A DNA stretch of 54,521 bases from Rhodothermales bacterium (GCA_022821385.1 JAJEDR010000043.1:1-54521); one strand, 5' to 3'. Shown: positions 46,654 through 54,521, counted from the stretch's first letter. Numbers and translations: made by a program. The notes: generated by a model from the letters alone, not told the origin.

Positions 46654-47871
46654 CTATTCTCTGGCAATCGGAACACTCTCCAGATGCTTATCAATCGTTG
46701 CAACCATGTCCTTTGAGAGTGCAAGATTGTTTTTCTTTGCGCTCCATACTTCATGGAATCTTGTCACAGTCTCTATGGCTGTATTCAACACAAGCTTTTC
46801 CGGCAAGCGCGCCTTGCCTGCCAAATGGGATAGTTCATTCAATGAAACCTCTGCAAAGCGTTTCGTACGGCTGAATTTGAGCGCAAATGTCTCATCCGGG
46901 ATGTAACAAATAGTTGAGACAAAATCATAGGCCGGCGCCAAAGATGCATTCTGTTGATCCATATAAATGAGCGACCAATTCTTCAAGTGCATATCTGCAT
47001 TACCAATGAGCACATTGAAAACAATTCGCCTGACCAACTCTTCCACATCCTTCTGATTGGACTCTGAACCAACGACGCTTGCGATGTTACGGATCGAAGC
47101 CTTGTCATACTTGGCTTCAGGATAAACCCCAAAAATTTGTGCAAAGTCTTCAATATGGATGGGATTCCTATCGGATGGCCGGTCGAACCGGTCAATGGCA
47201 AATGCGTGAGTACCGAAGATGTCAATACCATCCGGTAAGTTTTCTATTGATTCAATCTTGATCAATTCCACACGCGGAACATCAATTCCGATGTCGCGCG
47301 CAAGCTCCATCATGCTATATTCATTCTCAGGAAGTGCATCAAATTGTCTGGACGGCAACTTTATAATCCGATCACCACCTACCCCCTGCACGGGAATAGT
47401 GAGTCCCTTGCGGGCATTCGCGATCGCTGAAAATTTCAGTTGTACACCGGCCAAGGAAAATCGAAGAGCTTTTTCGCGAAATCCTTCCACGTGCGCGCGA
47501 TGCACCGTTGGTGGATACTCCTCGCCATCGGCAGGCCGAACAACAACCGCACCCGGTAAATCTTGGCCAAGCACCCATAAAAGAAAGAATTCACGCACAC
47601 TCTTAACATGAGCACGTTCAGCCAAGTAATGGCGTAACTGTCCCTCCGGCAAAAGATTCGAAAACCAAGGAATAACCCTGGTTTGCGTCGATTTGAAGTT
47701 TGTGATCAATTGTCCAAGAGAATCCTTAAACCCCAACCCCAGAATCGAACGGCTCTGATCGTTTATATACTCTTCTGTAAAGGTGAAAAGTGTACGGTCA
47801 CCGACAACATGGGTCAATGTTGCGATTTTTTTCCCGTGAAGAATTACCTCCAAAACTGAAACGTCAGGCAT
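46654..47871 (-). CDS. hipA: HipA-family serine/threonine kinase toxin
   Basis: A 405-residue protein when started at 47871, overlapping hipB by 8 bp; an in-frame start at 47946 would lie inside hipB. HipA features: N-terminal subdomain 'TFTFTEEYIND'-type couple_hipA region, P-loop-like 'FSLAGVQLKFSA', 'DRIIKLPS' with the ATP-binding Lys, 'HIEDFAQIFGVYPEAKYDKA', catalytic 'IGNADMHLKNWSLIY' (Asp and Asn) and 'LAPAYDFVST' with the Mg-binding Asp. In E. coli HipA phosphorylates GltX and causes persistence; the target here may differ. Length and motifs look intact. Confidence 0.9.
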   Translation of the reverse strand: MPDVSVLEVILHGKKIATLTHVVGDRTLFTFTEEYINDQSRSILGLGFKDSLGQLITNFKSTQTRVIPWFSNLLPEGQLRHYLAERAHVKSVREFFLLWVLGQDLPGAVVVRPADGEEYPPTVHRAHVEGFREKALRFSLAGVQLKFSAIANARKGLTIPVQGVGGDRIIKLPSRQFDALPENEYSMMELARDIGIDVPRVELIKIESIENLPDGIDIFGTHAFAIDRFDRPSDRNPIHIEDFAQIFGVYPEAKYDKASIRNIASVVGSESNQKDVEELVRRIVFNVLIGNADMHLKNWSLIYMDQQNASLAPAYDFVSTICYIPDETFALKFSRTKRFAEVSLNELSHLAGKARLPEKLVLNTAIETVTRFHEVWSAKKNNLALSKDMVATIDKHLESVPIARE

Positions 47872-48463
47872 TGCTATCCTCCTCCTCGAGAGAATACACG
47901 GGCCTTGGGCGGAGGCTTTGATTTCGTAAAGCCTCTGCATGTTCAACCTGCCTACGCAGTTCCTCTGTTCGCCTCATCAGCGTTGCGATCTTCCCGGAGT
48001 CAATGGGATTTTTCTGCAGACGCTCCAGGTATTTCGCCCAACGCTTGAAGCTCTTGACCTGATCGGTCGGAATGCGAACCTTCCTGAGAAAGTCAATGTG
48101 CTCCTGTAACCGCTCAAACTCTTTTGGCCGTTGATCTTGATTAGCCAGCCCTTGCAAAACGTGGTCAAAAGCAATTTGGGCACTGGCAAATTGTTCGGGA
48201 TCAATTGTCGCCCTGAGTGCTGTACTTCTAACAATCGACTGAACTGCCGGTACAGATTTTCTGGGCACGAGTTCAAGCTCCAATCCCAACGCCCTGAATA
48301 ATGCCACCAAACTTGAAAGACGCAGATCAACCGCACCATTCTCGAATTTCGATATTTGTGCTTGCGGCACACCAGACTTGGTGCTTAAGTCTCTTTGACT
48401 CAAACCCATATCTACCCTTGCCTTCCTGAGGGCGGTACTGAGATGATCTGTTTTGTAGCTCAC
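47864..48463 (-). CDS. hipB: HipB-family antitoxin, XRE-type DNA-binding protein
   Basis: A 199-residue protein with GTG start. Residues ~8-62 are an XRE helix-turn-helix ('LRKARVDMGLSQRDLSTKSG', 'VPQAQISKFENGAVDLRLSS'). It is twice as long as E. coli HipB (88 aa): the extra C-terminal ~110 residues are helical and charged ('FLRKVRIPTDQVKSFKRWAK', 'MRRTEELRRQVEHAEALRNQ'). It should neutralise HipA and repress the operon by binding the two TGATA-N10-TATCA sites just upstream. The stop overlaps the hipA start, showing translational coupling. Confidence 0.88.
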   Translation of the reverse strand: MSYKTDHLSTALRKARVDMGLSQRDLSTKSGVPQAQISKFENGAVDLRLSSLVALFRALGLELELVPRKSVPAVQSIVRSTALRATIDPEQFASAQIAFDHVLQGLANQDQRPKEFERLQEHIDFLRKVRIPTDQVKSFKRWAKYLERLQKNPIDSGKIATLMRRTEELRRQVEHAEALRNQSLRPRPVYSLEEEDSNA

Positions 48464-48464
48464 T

Positions 48465-48484
48465 TGATAGTCTATTATATATCA
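48465..48484. promoter_or_regulatory. Probable HipB operator 1
   Basis: TGATA-N10-TATCA, immediately in front of the hipB GTG. Same half-sites and spacing as operator 2, with an AT-rich core. Occupation would block the ribosome-binding region and the promoter's downstream part. Confidence 0.65.
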
Positions 48485-48495
48485 ATATAACATAC

Positions 48496-48515
48496 TGATA
48501 CCTAATAATATATCA
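48496..48515. promoter_or_regulatory. Probable HipB operator 2
   Basis: TGATA-N10-TATCA, 31 bp (about three helical turns) from operator 1. On the minus strand the sequence TTGATA at its edge is a plausible -35 box with a TATGTT-like -10 about 16 bp further, so the operator overlaps the likely promoter. Confidence 0.65.
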
Positions 48516-49339
48516 AATGTTGACAAGAAACCCAGAATAATCTCAAGTTATCCGTTGAAAATGGCGTGGTGTCACAAATGAAGTGAGCTCGACACTGGGG
48601 ACGGGAAAACCGTTACGGGCCAGGAATGGATTTAGATATGATTCCGTTACTTTCTGATCGGAACCATGCGGTACATTCTTCATCCATCCAGGGAAAATCA
48701 GGGGCTCACATACGTGAGCCCCCAACGCGATATTGTCAATTTTCGAACTTGTTGCGAAAAATGGCAACCGTTCAATTTCCAGTGTTATGTCTGAGCATTG
48801 TACCCTCAGTATATTATTTGCAATCCATAAGCAAACCCGGAGCTTGTCTAGGTAGATCACACCTCCAGGATATTTCATGGGTTGAACTCCCGAGGACGCT
48901 TCCCGACGATGCAACAGAATAATGGTTGCAAAATAATGCTGGGGCAATCAGCCTGTATGCTCAACAACTCTGGTCAAGAGAACGAAAAATTGGCATCACC
49001 GAGCGTGTGCCAATGCTTTCGCTTCGGGACTTGTTCTGCTCCTGATTGTGGTGGAGACTTCAAATGGTCGAAACTCCATCCAGGGCATCCGTTCTGGAGT
49101 TTACAACCGTGGCCACGGAAACTGGAAGTACTGAAGTCCTCAAGGGAATCAAGATGACGCTGGTTTGGTGAAGTAGTAGCGGGTACCAAAGCCCGCCTCT
49201 CGAGCGGGGTCCAGGGATATGTGGATGCAAGTATTCTGGGCGAGTTCTGAGGTTTGGCCTTAAACCTCCTCGGAGATACATAGGGGCAATGTAGTGATAC
49301 TGAAATAGGCCACTTCGGTCAGAATTGTTAAACTGAGGG
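48516..49339. other. Intergenic region upstream of hipBA
   Basis: About 820 bp without a secure gene. A minus-strand frame at 48543-48947 exists but its composition looks like a shadow of lost coding DNA. The only firm element is the hairpin at 48701-48722. The right part (48990-49260) has an irregular, decayed look. Confidence 0.35.
48701..48722 (-). terminator. Strong hairpin, probable minus-strand intrinsic terminator
   Basis: GGGGCTCAC and GTGAGCCCC form a perfect 9-bp GC-rich stem with a 4-base loop. On the minus strand it is followed by TGATTTT, as in an intrinsic terminator. It would end any transcript coming from the right, insulating hipB. Confidence 0.55.
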
Positions 49340-50510
49340 AGACTGTTGCACAAAGCTGTGGAATTTTGTTGGATTCGTGCTGTTCCAGTTTGTAGTTGAT
49401 TGTATGTCTCGTCATTTCGACTCCCGTACCGTCCAGATGAGTTGTGGTCAACATTTTATTGATGTAGCAGCAGCGAAGTGGTCTTCTTTCTTGGAGTTAA
49501 ACAAGGTGATGCACTGGGAATCCATCGCGCGGCTCCTGTTAGAGATCTATCCAGTCGGGAAGCAGAATCGTGGCCAGAAGGCGTATCGTCCTCTCTTGTT
49601 GTTCAAGATGCTTTTGGTATTACAATGACATCAAGTTATCGGATCGGGAACTTGAGTTATATGTATGGGAACCGCTTTCTGCGCGGCATTTTTGTGGTTT
49701 AGCGATTGAGGATTTTGCCCCTGACCGCAGCACGATCAGTCGTTTTCGCACGAGTTTGGTTGGCTTGGGTGCTTGGGATGGTTTACTGGGAACGGTCAGC
49801 GATCAATTGCAAGGACATGGGCTGGCCGTAACGGTGGGGGCAATTGTCGATGCCAGTCTAACCGAAAGCCCTTATTCCCCGAAGGGCGGCAGTCGTGCGG
49901 CGGTCGCCGAGGATCGTAAGGACGCGGTGCGGCGTACGGAGGATTTTCGCGAAGAGGCCGTTTAACATGCGACCAAGCAACGGACCCCTCCGAATGCGAA
50001 TCATGACGGTCGTTGGGTAAAGAAGCGCGATAAGACGATCAATAGGTATGAGAAGCATGTGGCAACAGACGAGGCGGTATGATTCTGGCCGTCCATGCCA
50101 CCTCGACGAATGGGCATGACTGCGAGGGTTTGGTTCCCTTGATCAAGAAGGTGCGTACGAAGCACCGCCAGGAAGTATTGGCGGACAGGGGGCCCAATAG
50201 AAAAGCGAATGATGATTTTTAGCGGCGTGTGGTCGCCGGTCACGTATAATGCACAAGGGCTATCGTAACCGTCCGATCAATGCCGTCCAATCTGCGGAGA
50301 ACCACAAAATCAGTCGTAAGCATTGGATGGTGGAACGGATCCTTGGGAGCCTGAAGCGGTAGTTTGGCTCGGGAAGTACGCAATTGAAAGGACCGCGAAC
50401 GGTGCACGGGGAACATTTTATGGAGGCGACCGCACACAATTTAAAACGGTTTCCTAGGATTGCTGCAGCAGTGGGTTAAAATCAGGGGATAAAGGAAACT
50501 TTTGTCTCCC
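49340..50510 (+). mobile_element. Decayed IS5-family insertion sequence
   Basis: The left end reads GGGAGACTGTTGCACAAAG; near 50497-50511 the sequence TTTTGTCTCCCC contains the inverted GGGAGAC, a plausible right end. The enclosed transposase is broken by frameshifts and stops. The tip ACTGTTGCACAA appears again in the same orientation at 50744-50756, a trace of a further IS end. No target-site duplication could be recognised with certainty. Confidence 0.65.
49398..50478 (+). pseudogene. IS5-family transposase pseudogene
   Basis: Recognisable in pieces: 'MHWESIARLLLEIYPVGKQN' and 'KAYRPLLLFKMLL' in one frame, then 'YNDIKLSDRELELYVWEPLS' and 'CGLAIEDFAPDRSTISRFRT' in another, then 'VGAIVDASLTESPYSPKGGS' with the first catalytic Asp of the DDE triad, a stop at 49965, then 'ILAVHATSTNGHD' and near the end 'HWMVERILGSLKR' and 'EATAHNLKRFP'. 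At least three frame changes and several stops exclude activity. Confidence 0.8.
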
Positions 50511-50581
50511 CTAAGAGCTGTTAAAAGCAACGACAGCGGCGGAATCACGTCCGAAATATTCGCAACAATCAAGATTGCCGT

Positions 50582-50620
50582 TTGAAGTATTCTTCTTCAA
50601 AATTTGAACGCCTTTTCAAC
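50582..50620 (+). repeat. Direct repeat, copy A (partner at 50773)
   Basis: TTGAAGTATTCTTCTTCAAA and the following ~19 bases recur with few changes at 50773-50813. The two copies flank an AT-rich stretch and an orphan IS tip, upstream of hsdM. Confidence 0.6.
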
Positions 50621-50772
50621 ATTACCATAATATAACCAATATTACCCAATATATAACAGAAAAAGAACATAATTGACGGAAATAATACTTCAATCGTTAC
50701 TAAATTTAGCCGGGATTATTAAGGATATATCTATTAGGAGGCACTGTTGCACAAGACTATCCATTTTGACCC

Positions 50773-50813
50773 TTGAAGTATTCTTCTCCAAAAATTGAAC
50801 GCCCTTTGTCAAC
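50773..50813 (+). repeat. Direct repeat, copy B (partner at 50582)
   Basis: About 40 bp, roughly 85 percent identical by eye to copy A, ending 31 bp before hsdM. Probably made when an IS end was inserted and partly lost; it may also carry part of the hsdM promoter. Confidence 0.6.
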
Positions 50814-50843
50814 AGTCTCTGGGGCCTTATTTGTGAACTTGAA

Positions 50844-52415
50844 ATGAAGAACAACAAAGAAGTCGAACGTGCGGAATTGCATAGAATCATCTGGCGAATC
50901 GCCAACGATCTGCGCGGGTCCGTGGATGGTTGGGATTTTAAGAGTTATGTGTTGGGGATGTTGTTCTACCGGTTTATTTCGGAGAACCTGACTTCCTATC
51001 TGAATGAGCAGGAGCGCAAGACGGGTGTTCATGATTTTGACTACGCACTCTTGAGCGACGAGAGAGCGGAGCCAGTTCGCGCTGTTACGGTACAGGAAAA
51101 GGGGTTCTATATCCTGCCCTCAGAGCTTTTTGTGAATTTGCGGAAAAGGGCGCGGCGTGATGACAACCTCAATGAAACCTTGAGCCGCATTTTTGCCAAT
51201 ATTGAAGGTTCTGCCCTCGGCACCGATAGTGAAGATGATTTGCGAGGTCTGTTTAACGATCTGGATGTAAACAGTAACAAACTTGGATCCACCGTAACCA
51301 AGCGTAACGAAAAACTGGTCAGGATACTGGATGCCATTGGCGACCTTCCATTGAGTAATGGCAACGGCTTCTCTGATAACACGATTGACCTGTTTGGAGA
51401 TGCATACGAATATCTGATGACGATGTATGCCTCTGCCGCTGGCAAGTCAGGAGGCGAGTTCTTTACTCCTCAAGAAGTGTCCGAATTGCTGGCGCGAATT
51501 ACTCTGGTTGGTAAGAACGAGATGAATAAGGTCTACGATCCAGCATGCGGTTCCGGTTCTTTGTTATTGAAATTCGCCAAGGTGCTAGGTCGTGATAAAG
51601 TACGTCAAGGGTTCTTTGGTCAAGAGATCAACCTGACCACCTACAATCTGTGCAGAATCAATATGTTTTTGCATGACATCAACTTTGAGAAGTTTGATAT
51701 TGCTCTTGGGGATACGTTGATTGACCCGGCACACATTGACGAGGCCCCCTTTGATGCAGTCGTGTCCAATCCTCCATATTCTGTCAAATGGCCGGGCAAG
51801 AACAATCCACTACTCATTAACGACCCACGCTATGCCCCTGCAGGTGTACTTGCACCACCTAGCAAGGCAGATCTCGCCTTTACGATGCACATTCTGTCTT
51901 CCCTATCGGTGGACGGCACGGCTGCTATCGTTGAATTTCCAGGGGTACTCTACCGTGGTGGTTCTGAACAGAAAATCCGGCAGTATCTGATTGACAACAA
52001 CTACATTGACACCGTCATCCAATTGCCGAAAGACCTCTTCTTCGGAACAAGTATTGCTACCTGCGTCGTAGTTCTGAAGAAATCCAAGTACGATAACGCC
52101 GTCCTGTTTATTGATGCCTCAAACGAGTTTGCACGGAGCGGCAATAAGAATACACTCTTGCCATCGCATCAGCAAAAAATTCTAGATGCATTTGCTGAGC
52201 GCAAGGATAGTGAATACTTCGCGTGTCTTGCGGACAGCAAAGAGATTGCAGATAACGACTACACTCTGGCTGTCTCGCTTTATGTTGAAGAAGAGGATAC
52301 TCGTGAGACTACAGACATCCAAGAACTGAATTCAGAGATTGCTGAGATCGTTGCAAGACAGGTGGAACTACGAACAAAGATTGATGCCATTGTGTCCGAT
52401 CTGGAAGTTAGATAG
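50844..52415 (+). CDS. hsdM: Type I restriction-modification DNA methyltransferase subunit HsdM
   Basis: A 523-residue N6-adenine methyltransferase. N-terminal HsdM_N helical domain (~1-150), then the methyltransferase domain with SAM-binding motif I 'VYDPACGSGSLLLKF' (~residue 232) and catalytic motif IV N-P-P-Y (~309, 'VVSNPPYSVKW'). It forms M2S with HsdS and M2S-R2 with HsdR to methylate or cut DNA. hsdS begins 3 bp after its stop, hsdR follows; the order is hsdM-hsdS-hsdR. No disruption is seen, so methylation competence depends on HsdS, which is phase-split here. Confidence 0.95.
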   Translation: MKNNKEVERAELHRIIWRIANDLRGSVDGWDFKSYVLGMLFYRFISENLTSYLNEQERKTGVHDFDYALLSDERAEPVRAVTVQEKGFYILPSELFVNLRKRARRDDNLNETLSRIFANIEGSALGTDSEDDLRGLFNDLDVNSNKLGSTVTKRNEKLVRILDAIGDLPLSNGNGFSDNTIDLFGDAYEYLMTMYASAAGKSGGEFFTPQEVSELLARITLVGKNEMNKVYDPACGSGSLLLKFAKVLGRDKVRQGFFGQEINLTTYNLCRINMFLHDINFEKFDIALGDTLIDPAHIDEAPFDAVVSNPPYSVKWPGKNNPLLINDPRYAPAGVLAPPSKADLAFTMHILSSLSVDGTAAIVEFPGVLYRGGSEQKIRQYLIDNNYIDTVIQLPKDLFFGTSIATCVVVLKKSKYDNAVLFIDASNEFARSGNKNTLLPSHQQKILDAFAERKDSEYFACLADSKEIADNDYTLAVSLYVEEEDTRETTDIQELNSEIAEIVARQVELRTKIDAIVSDLEVR

Positions 52416-52418
52416 AGT

Positions 52419-53024
52419 ATGAACAAGATTGAAAAACTTATCGCTGAATTGTGTCCAGACGGGGTGGAGTTTAAACCCTTGGGAGAGATTGCACATGCTT
52501 TGAATGGGTACAGTTTCAAAAGCAAAAACTATACTAAGAAAGGGATCCGCATTTCCGATGTTCAAAAAGGTAGAATGTCCAATAAAGATTTAAAATTCTA
52601 CCCAAATGACATACCCCCAATTTCTCAATATTTGTTACATGAAAATGATCTTGTGATGTCATTGACTGGAAACGTTGGTAGGGTAGCCATGTTATCAAAA
52701 ACTGACTTACCTGCTGCATTGAATCAGCGCGTCACTTGTATTCGAGTCAAATCAGACAAAGTTCTAATTCGATTCCTCTTTCACTTTTTTGATCAGGATA
52801 TTTTCGAAGGGGTGGCAATGCGTAGCGCAACTGGTGGAGGGCAAAAAAATCTTAGCATGAAATGGTTGAAAAAGCAACACATTCCCGTTCCGCCTCTTGA
52901 AGTGCAGCAAAAAATCGTCAGGATACTTGACAAATTCACAGAACTGGAGGCAGAACTGGAGGCGCGCCGCAGGCAGTACCAATACTACCGAGACAGGTTG
53001 TTAACTTTACCCCCCCCCCCCTGA
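52419..53024 (+). CDS. hsdS: HsdS specificity subunit, 5' half (phase-variable, OFF or truncated state)
   Basis: A 201-residue half-subunit: target-recognition domain 1 (~1-150, 'KPLGEIAHALNGYSFKSKNY') and the first conserved helix region (~150-197, 'IPVPPLEVQQKIVRILDKFT' then 'RRRQYQYYRDRLLTL'). It ends in Pro-Pro-Pro-Pro-stop because of a run of 12 C at 53010-53021. Adding one C or removing two puts the reading into the frame of the downstream half, giving a 387- or 386-residue HsdS, the normal length. Truncated HsdS with one TRD can still dimerise in known systems and give a symmetric target, so this state may be functional. Confidence 0.92.
   Translation: MNKIEKLIAELCPDGVEFKPLGEIAHALNGYSFKSKNYTKKGIRISDVQKGRMSNKDLKFYPNDIPPISQYLLHENDLVMSLTGNVGRVAMLSKTDLPAALNQRVTCIRVKSDKVLIRFLFHFFDQDIFEGVAMRSATGGGQKNLSMKWLKKQHIPVPPLEVQQKIVRILDKFTELEAELEARRRQYQYYRDRLLTLPPPP
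53010..53021 (+). repeat. Poly-C tract (12 C) within hsdS
   Basis: A homopolymer of 12 C placed exactly between the two halves of hsdS. Such tracts change length by slipped-strand mispairing during replication. Its position and frame effects make it the likely switch of the R-M specificity. Confidence 0.85.
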
Positions 53025-53062
53025 CATATAACAACTATATATCAATAGGAGAAATTTGTGAA

Positions 53063-53581
53063 ATGAATCGAGGTCGTGAGATTACAAAAAAGCATTTGCG
53101 TGATCGTTCGGGCCCCTATCCGGTCTACTCGTCGCAGACAGCTAATGCCGGTGTCTTTGGCTTCATTGATTCTTACGACTACGATTTTGAATCAATTACA
53201 TGGACAACTGACGGTGCCAAAGCAGGCTCAGTCTTTTATCATAACAACCGGAAATTCAGTATCACTACTCACTGTGGACTGCTTTGTGTTCGGGACAATA
53301 GCCCAATCATCGCTAAATTCCTGTATTACTTCCTTGAAAAAAACGCTGTAGGTCATGTCAGACAGGGTATGGGAAACCCAAGTTTGGCGAGCAATGTCAT
53401 GTCAGACATTCAGATTCCAGTACCCCCACTTGAAGTTCAGCACGAAATCGTCGACATCCTTGATCGGTTTGATGCGCTGGTGAACGATCTGTCTGATGGG
53501 CTGCCCGCAGAAATCAATGCACGCCGCAAACAATACGAGTATTATCGTGACCGACTCCTCACCTTTAAGAAGGCCGAATGA
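53063..53581 (+). CDS. hsdS: HsdS specificity subunit, 3' half (second target-recognition domain)
   Basis: A 172-residue part with TRD2 ('REITKKHLRDRSGPYPVYSS' to ~residue 115) and the second conserved region ('IPVPPLEVQHEIVDILDRFD' and 'RRKQYEYYRDRLLTF'), closely alike to that of the 5' half. The frame is open upstream to the C-run, and the residues there (Y-N-N-Y-I-S-I-G-E-I-C-E) are the expected TRD2 start. The ATG at 53063 has an AGGAG 11 bases upstream, so it could also be translated alone. Its stop overlaps the hsdR start (ATGA). Confidence 0.92.
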   Translation: MNRGREITKKHLRDRSGPYPVYSSQTANAGVFGFIDSYDYDFESITWTTDGAKAGSVFYHNNRKFSITTHCGLLCVRDNSPIIAKFLYYFLEKNAVGHVRQGMGNPSLASNVMSDIQIPVPPLEVQHEIVDILDRFDALVNDLSDGLPAEINARRKQYEYYRDRLLTFKKAE

Positions 53582-54521
53582 GTGATCAGATTAAGTCCTC
53601 CGACTTCCGGCCAATCGCCCGGTCAAGCGAGAGCACGGTGGTTGCTGAGTTTCAGCCTGACAACGCCAGGCAGACAGCCTATCAATCCGAAGCACAGTTG
53701 GAGAAAGAGTTCATTCGGCAACTGGAATCTCAGGCATACAAGTACCTCTCTATCACTACAGAGGGAAAATTAATTGCCAACCTGCGCCGCCAACTGGAGA
53801 AACTGAATAATATTGAATTTTCTGAAGCGGAATGGAGGCGCTTCTTTACAACCAGTATCGCCGGAGCGAATGACGGGATCAAAGAGAAGACTGCACGGAT
53901 CCAAGAAGATCCTATCCAGCTACTCAAACGAGACAATGGTGAAACCAAAAATATCTGGCTCATTGATAAGCGGAATATCCACAACAACACCTTGCAGGTC
54001 ATCAACCAATACGAGGCGGAGGGGAAGCGGGTAAACCGCTACGATGTTACCATTCTCGTTAATGGTCTGCCACTGGTGCATGTAGAACTCAAGCGCCGCG
54101 GGGTGGCGCTACGTGAGGCATTCAACCAAATCAACCGTTACGGGAGAGACAGTTTCTGGGCAGGATCTGGCTTGTTTCAATATGTGCAATTGTTCGTCAT
54201 AAGTAACGGTACCCTGACTAAGTACTACAGCAACACGGTGCGTCAAGGTCACCTTGATGAGCTCCACAAGCGCTCACGTAATAAAACATCCAACAGCTTT
54301 TCGTTTACCACTTGGTGGGCAAGTGCTATGAACCAGCGGATTGATGACTTGACTGGCTTCACCGCGACCTTCTTCGCCAAACATACCTTGTTGAACATTC
54401 TGACCAGGTACTGCGTGTTTGATGTGGACCGTAAGTTATTGGTTATGAGACCCTACCAAATTGTGGCAACTGAACAAATTCTTCAACGCATCAAAACCGC
54501 CACGAACAACAATACCTTAGG
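53578..54521 (+). CDS. hsdR: Type I restriction endonuclease subunit HsdR, N-terminal part
   Basis: An open frame of 314 codons running off the window, starting at ATG 53578 and overlapping hsdS by 4 bp. The N-terminal nuclease domain shows 'NRYDVTILVNGLPLVHVELK', a PD-(D/E)xK site with Asp ~156, Glu ~170 and Lys ~172, followed by 'AFNQINRYGRDSFW' and 'QLFVISNGT', typical of HsdR. 'VMRPYQIVATEQILQRI' near the end is the start of the helicase motor; the Walker A motif would follow outside the window. No break is seen in the visible part. Confidence 0.93.
   Translation, partial: MSDQIKSSDFRPIARSSESTVVAEFQPDNARQTAYQSEAQLEKEFIRQLESQAYKYLSITTEGKLIANLRRQLEKLNNIEFSEAEWRRFFTTSIAGANDGIKEKTARIQEDPIQLLKRDNGETKNIWLIDKRNIHNNTLQVINQYEAEGKRVNRYDVTILVNGLPLVHVELKRRGVALREAFNQINRYGRDSFWAGSGLFQYVQLFVISNGTLTKYYSNTVRQGHLDELHKRSRNKTSNSFSFTTWWASAMNQRIDDLTGFTATFFAKHTLLNILTRYCVFDVDRKLLVMRPYQIVATEQILQRIKTATNNNTL

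Noticed and set aside
48543..48947. 134-residue protein on the minus strand
   Set aside because: No motif, no good ribosome-binding site, and a perfect terminator-like hairpin lies inside the frame.
1..54521. CRISPR array
   Set aside because: No series of regularly spaced repeats was found on reading through the window.

Overview
The window looks like chromosomal sequence from a Gram-negative, probably marine or host-associated bacterium of the Rhodothermota/Bacteroidota-Gemmatimonadota type. This is inferred from protein families only: several DUF5916 outer-membrane barrels, 6-bladed beta-propeller lipoproteins with a 'GxGPGEF' signature, a VPS10/BNR-type 1005-residue secreted protein, a planctomycete-cytochrome/DUF1553 plus DUF1501 pair, a PorT-like barrel and many lipobox signal peptides. 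No rRNA and no intact tRNA is visible. Coding density is loose, with many intergenic stretches of 300-800 bp and several broken genes, which suggests ongoing gene decay and shuffling.

Layout. 1-6 kb: the end of an M16 peptidase, a propeller lipoprotein, a DUF5916 barrel, an ankyrin-repeat protein and a DUF1801 protein. 6-12.6 kb: a radical SAM protein followed by the Lhr helicase (probable operon), an SRPBCC protein and a DUF2335 membrane protein. 12.9-18.3 kb: a LarA-family racemase, an SGNH hydrolase, an FRG-domain protein and next to it a scrambled relic of an FRG gene joined to a frameshifted gene. 18.4-24.5 kb: a GH33 sialidase, then the DUF1553/DUF1501 pair. 24.6-30.4 kb: a patch with a second DUF5916 barrel, an AraC regulator and a PQQ sugar dehydrogenase, bounded by truncated genes (alpha/beta hydrolase, KDG kinase) and a degenerate tRNA-Arg-like sequence. 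30.5-33.7 kb: a minus-strand operon of histidine kinase, response regulator, TraF-type signal peptidase and TrbB-type ATPase. 33.9-46.3 kb: two more propeller lipoproteins, a decayed fourth copy, an outer-membrane barrel, a sialidase-like lipoprotein, an inositol-dehydrogenase-like oxidoreductase with a class I aldolase, and the large BNR protein. 46.6-54.5 kb: a defence and mobility zone with hipBA, a decayed IS5-family element and a type I restriction-modification operon hsdM-hsdS-hsdR.

The most interesting signals are: (i) the 12-C tract that splits hsdS into two half-subunits and would rejoin them at 13 or 10 C, a phase-variation switch; (ii) the coupling of a two-component system to a lone TraF/TrbB pair without any other conjugation gene; (iii) two near-identical TGATA-N10-TATCA operators in front of hipB; (iv) the permuted FRG relic; and (v) a nested perfect inverted repeat at 40423-40478.

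All functional calls are from reading the sequence and from family knowledge. No database search was run.
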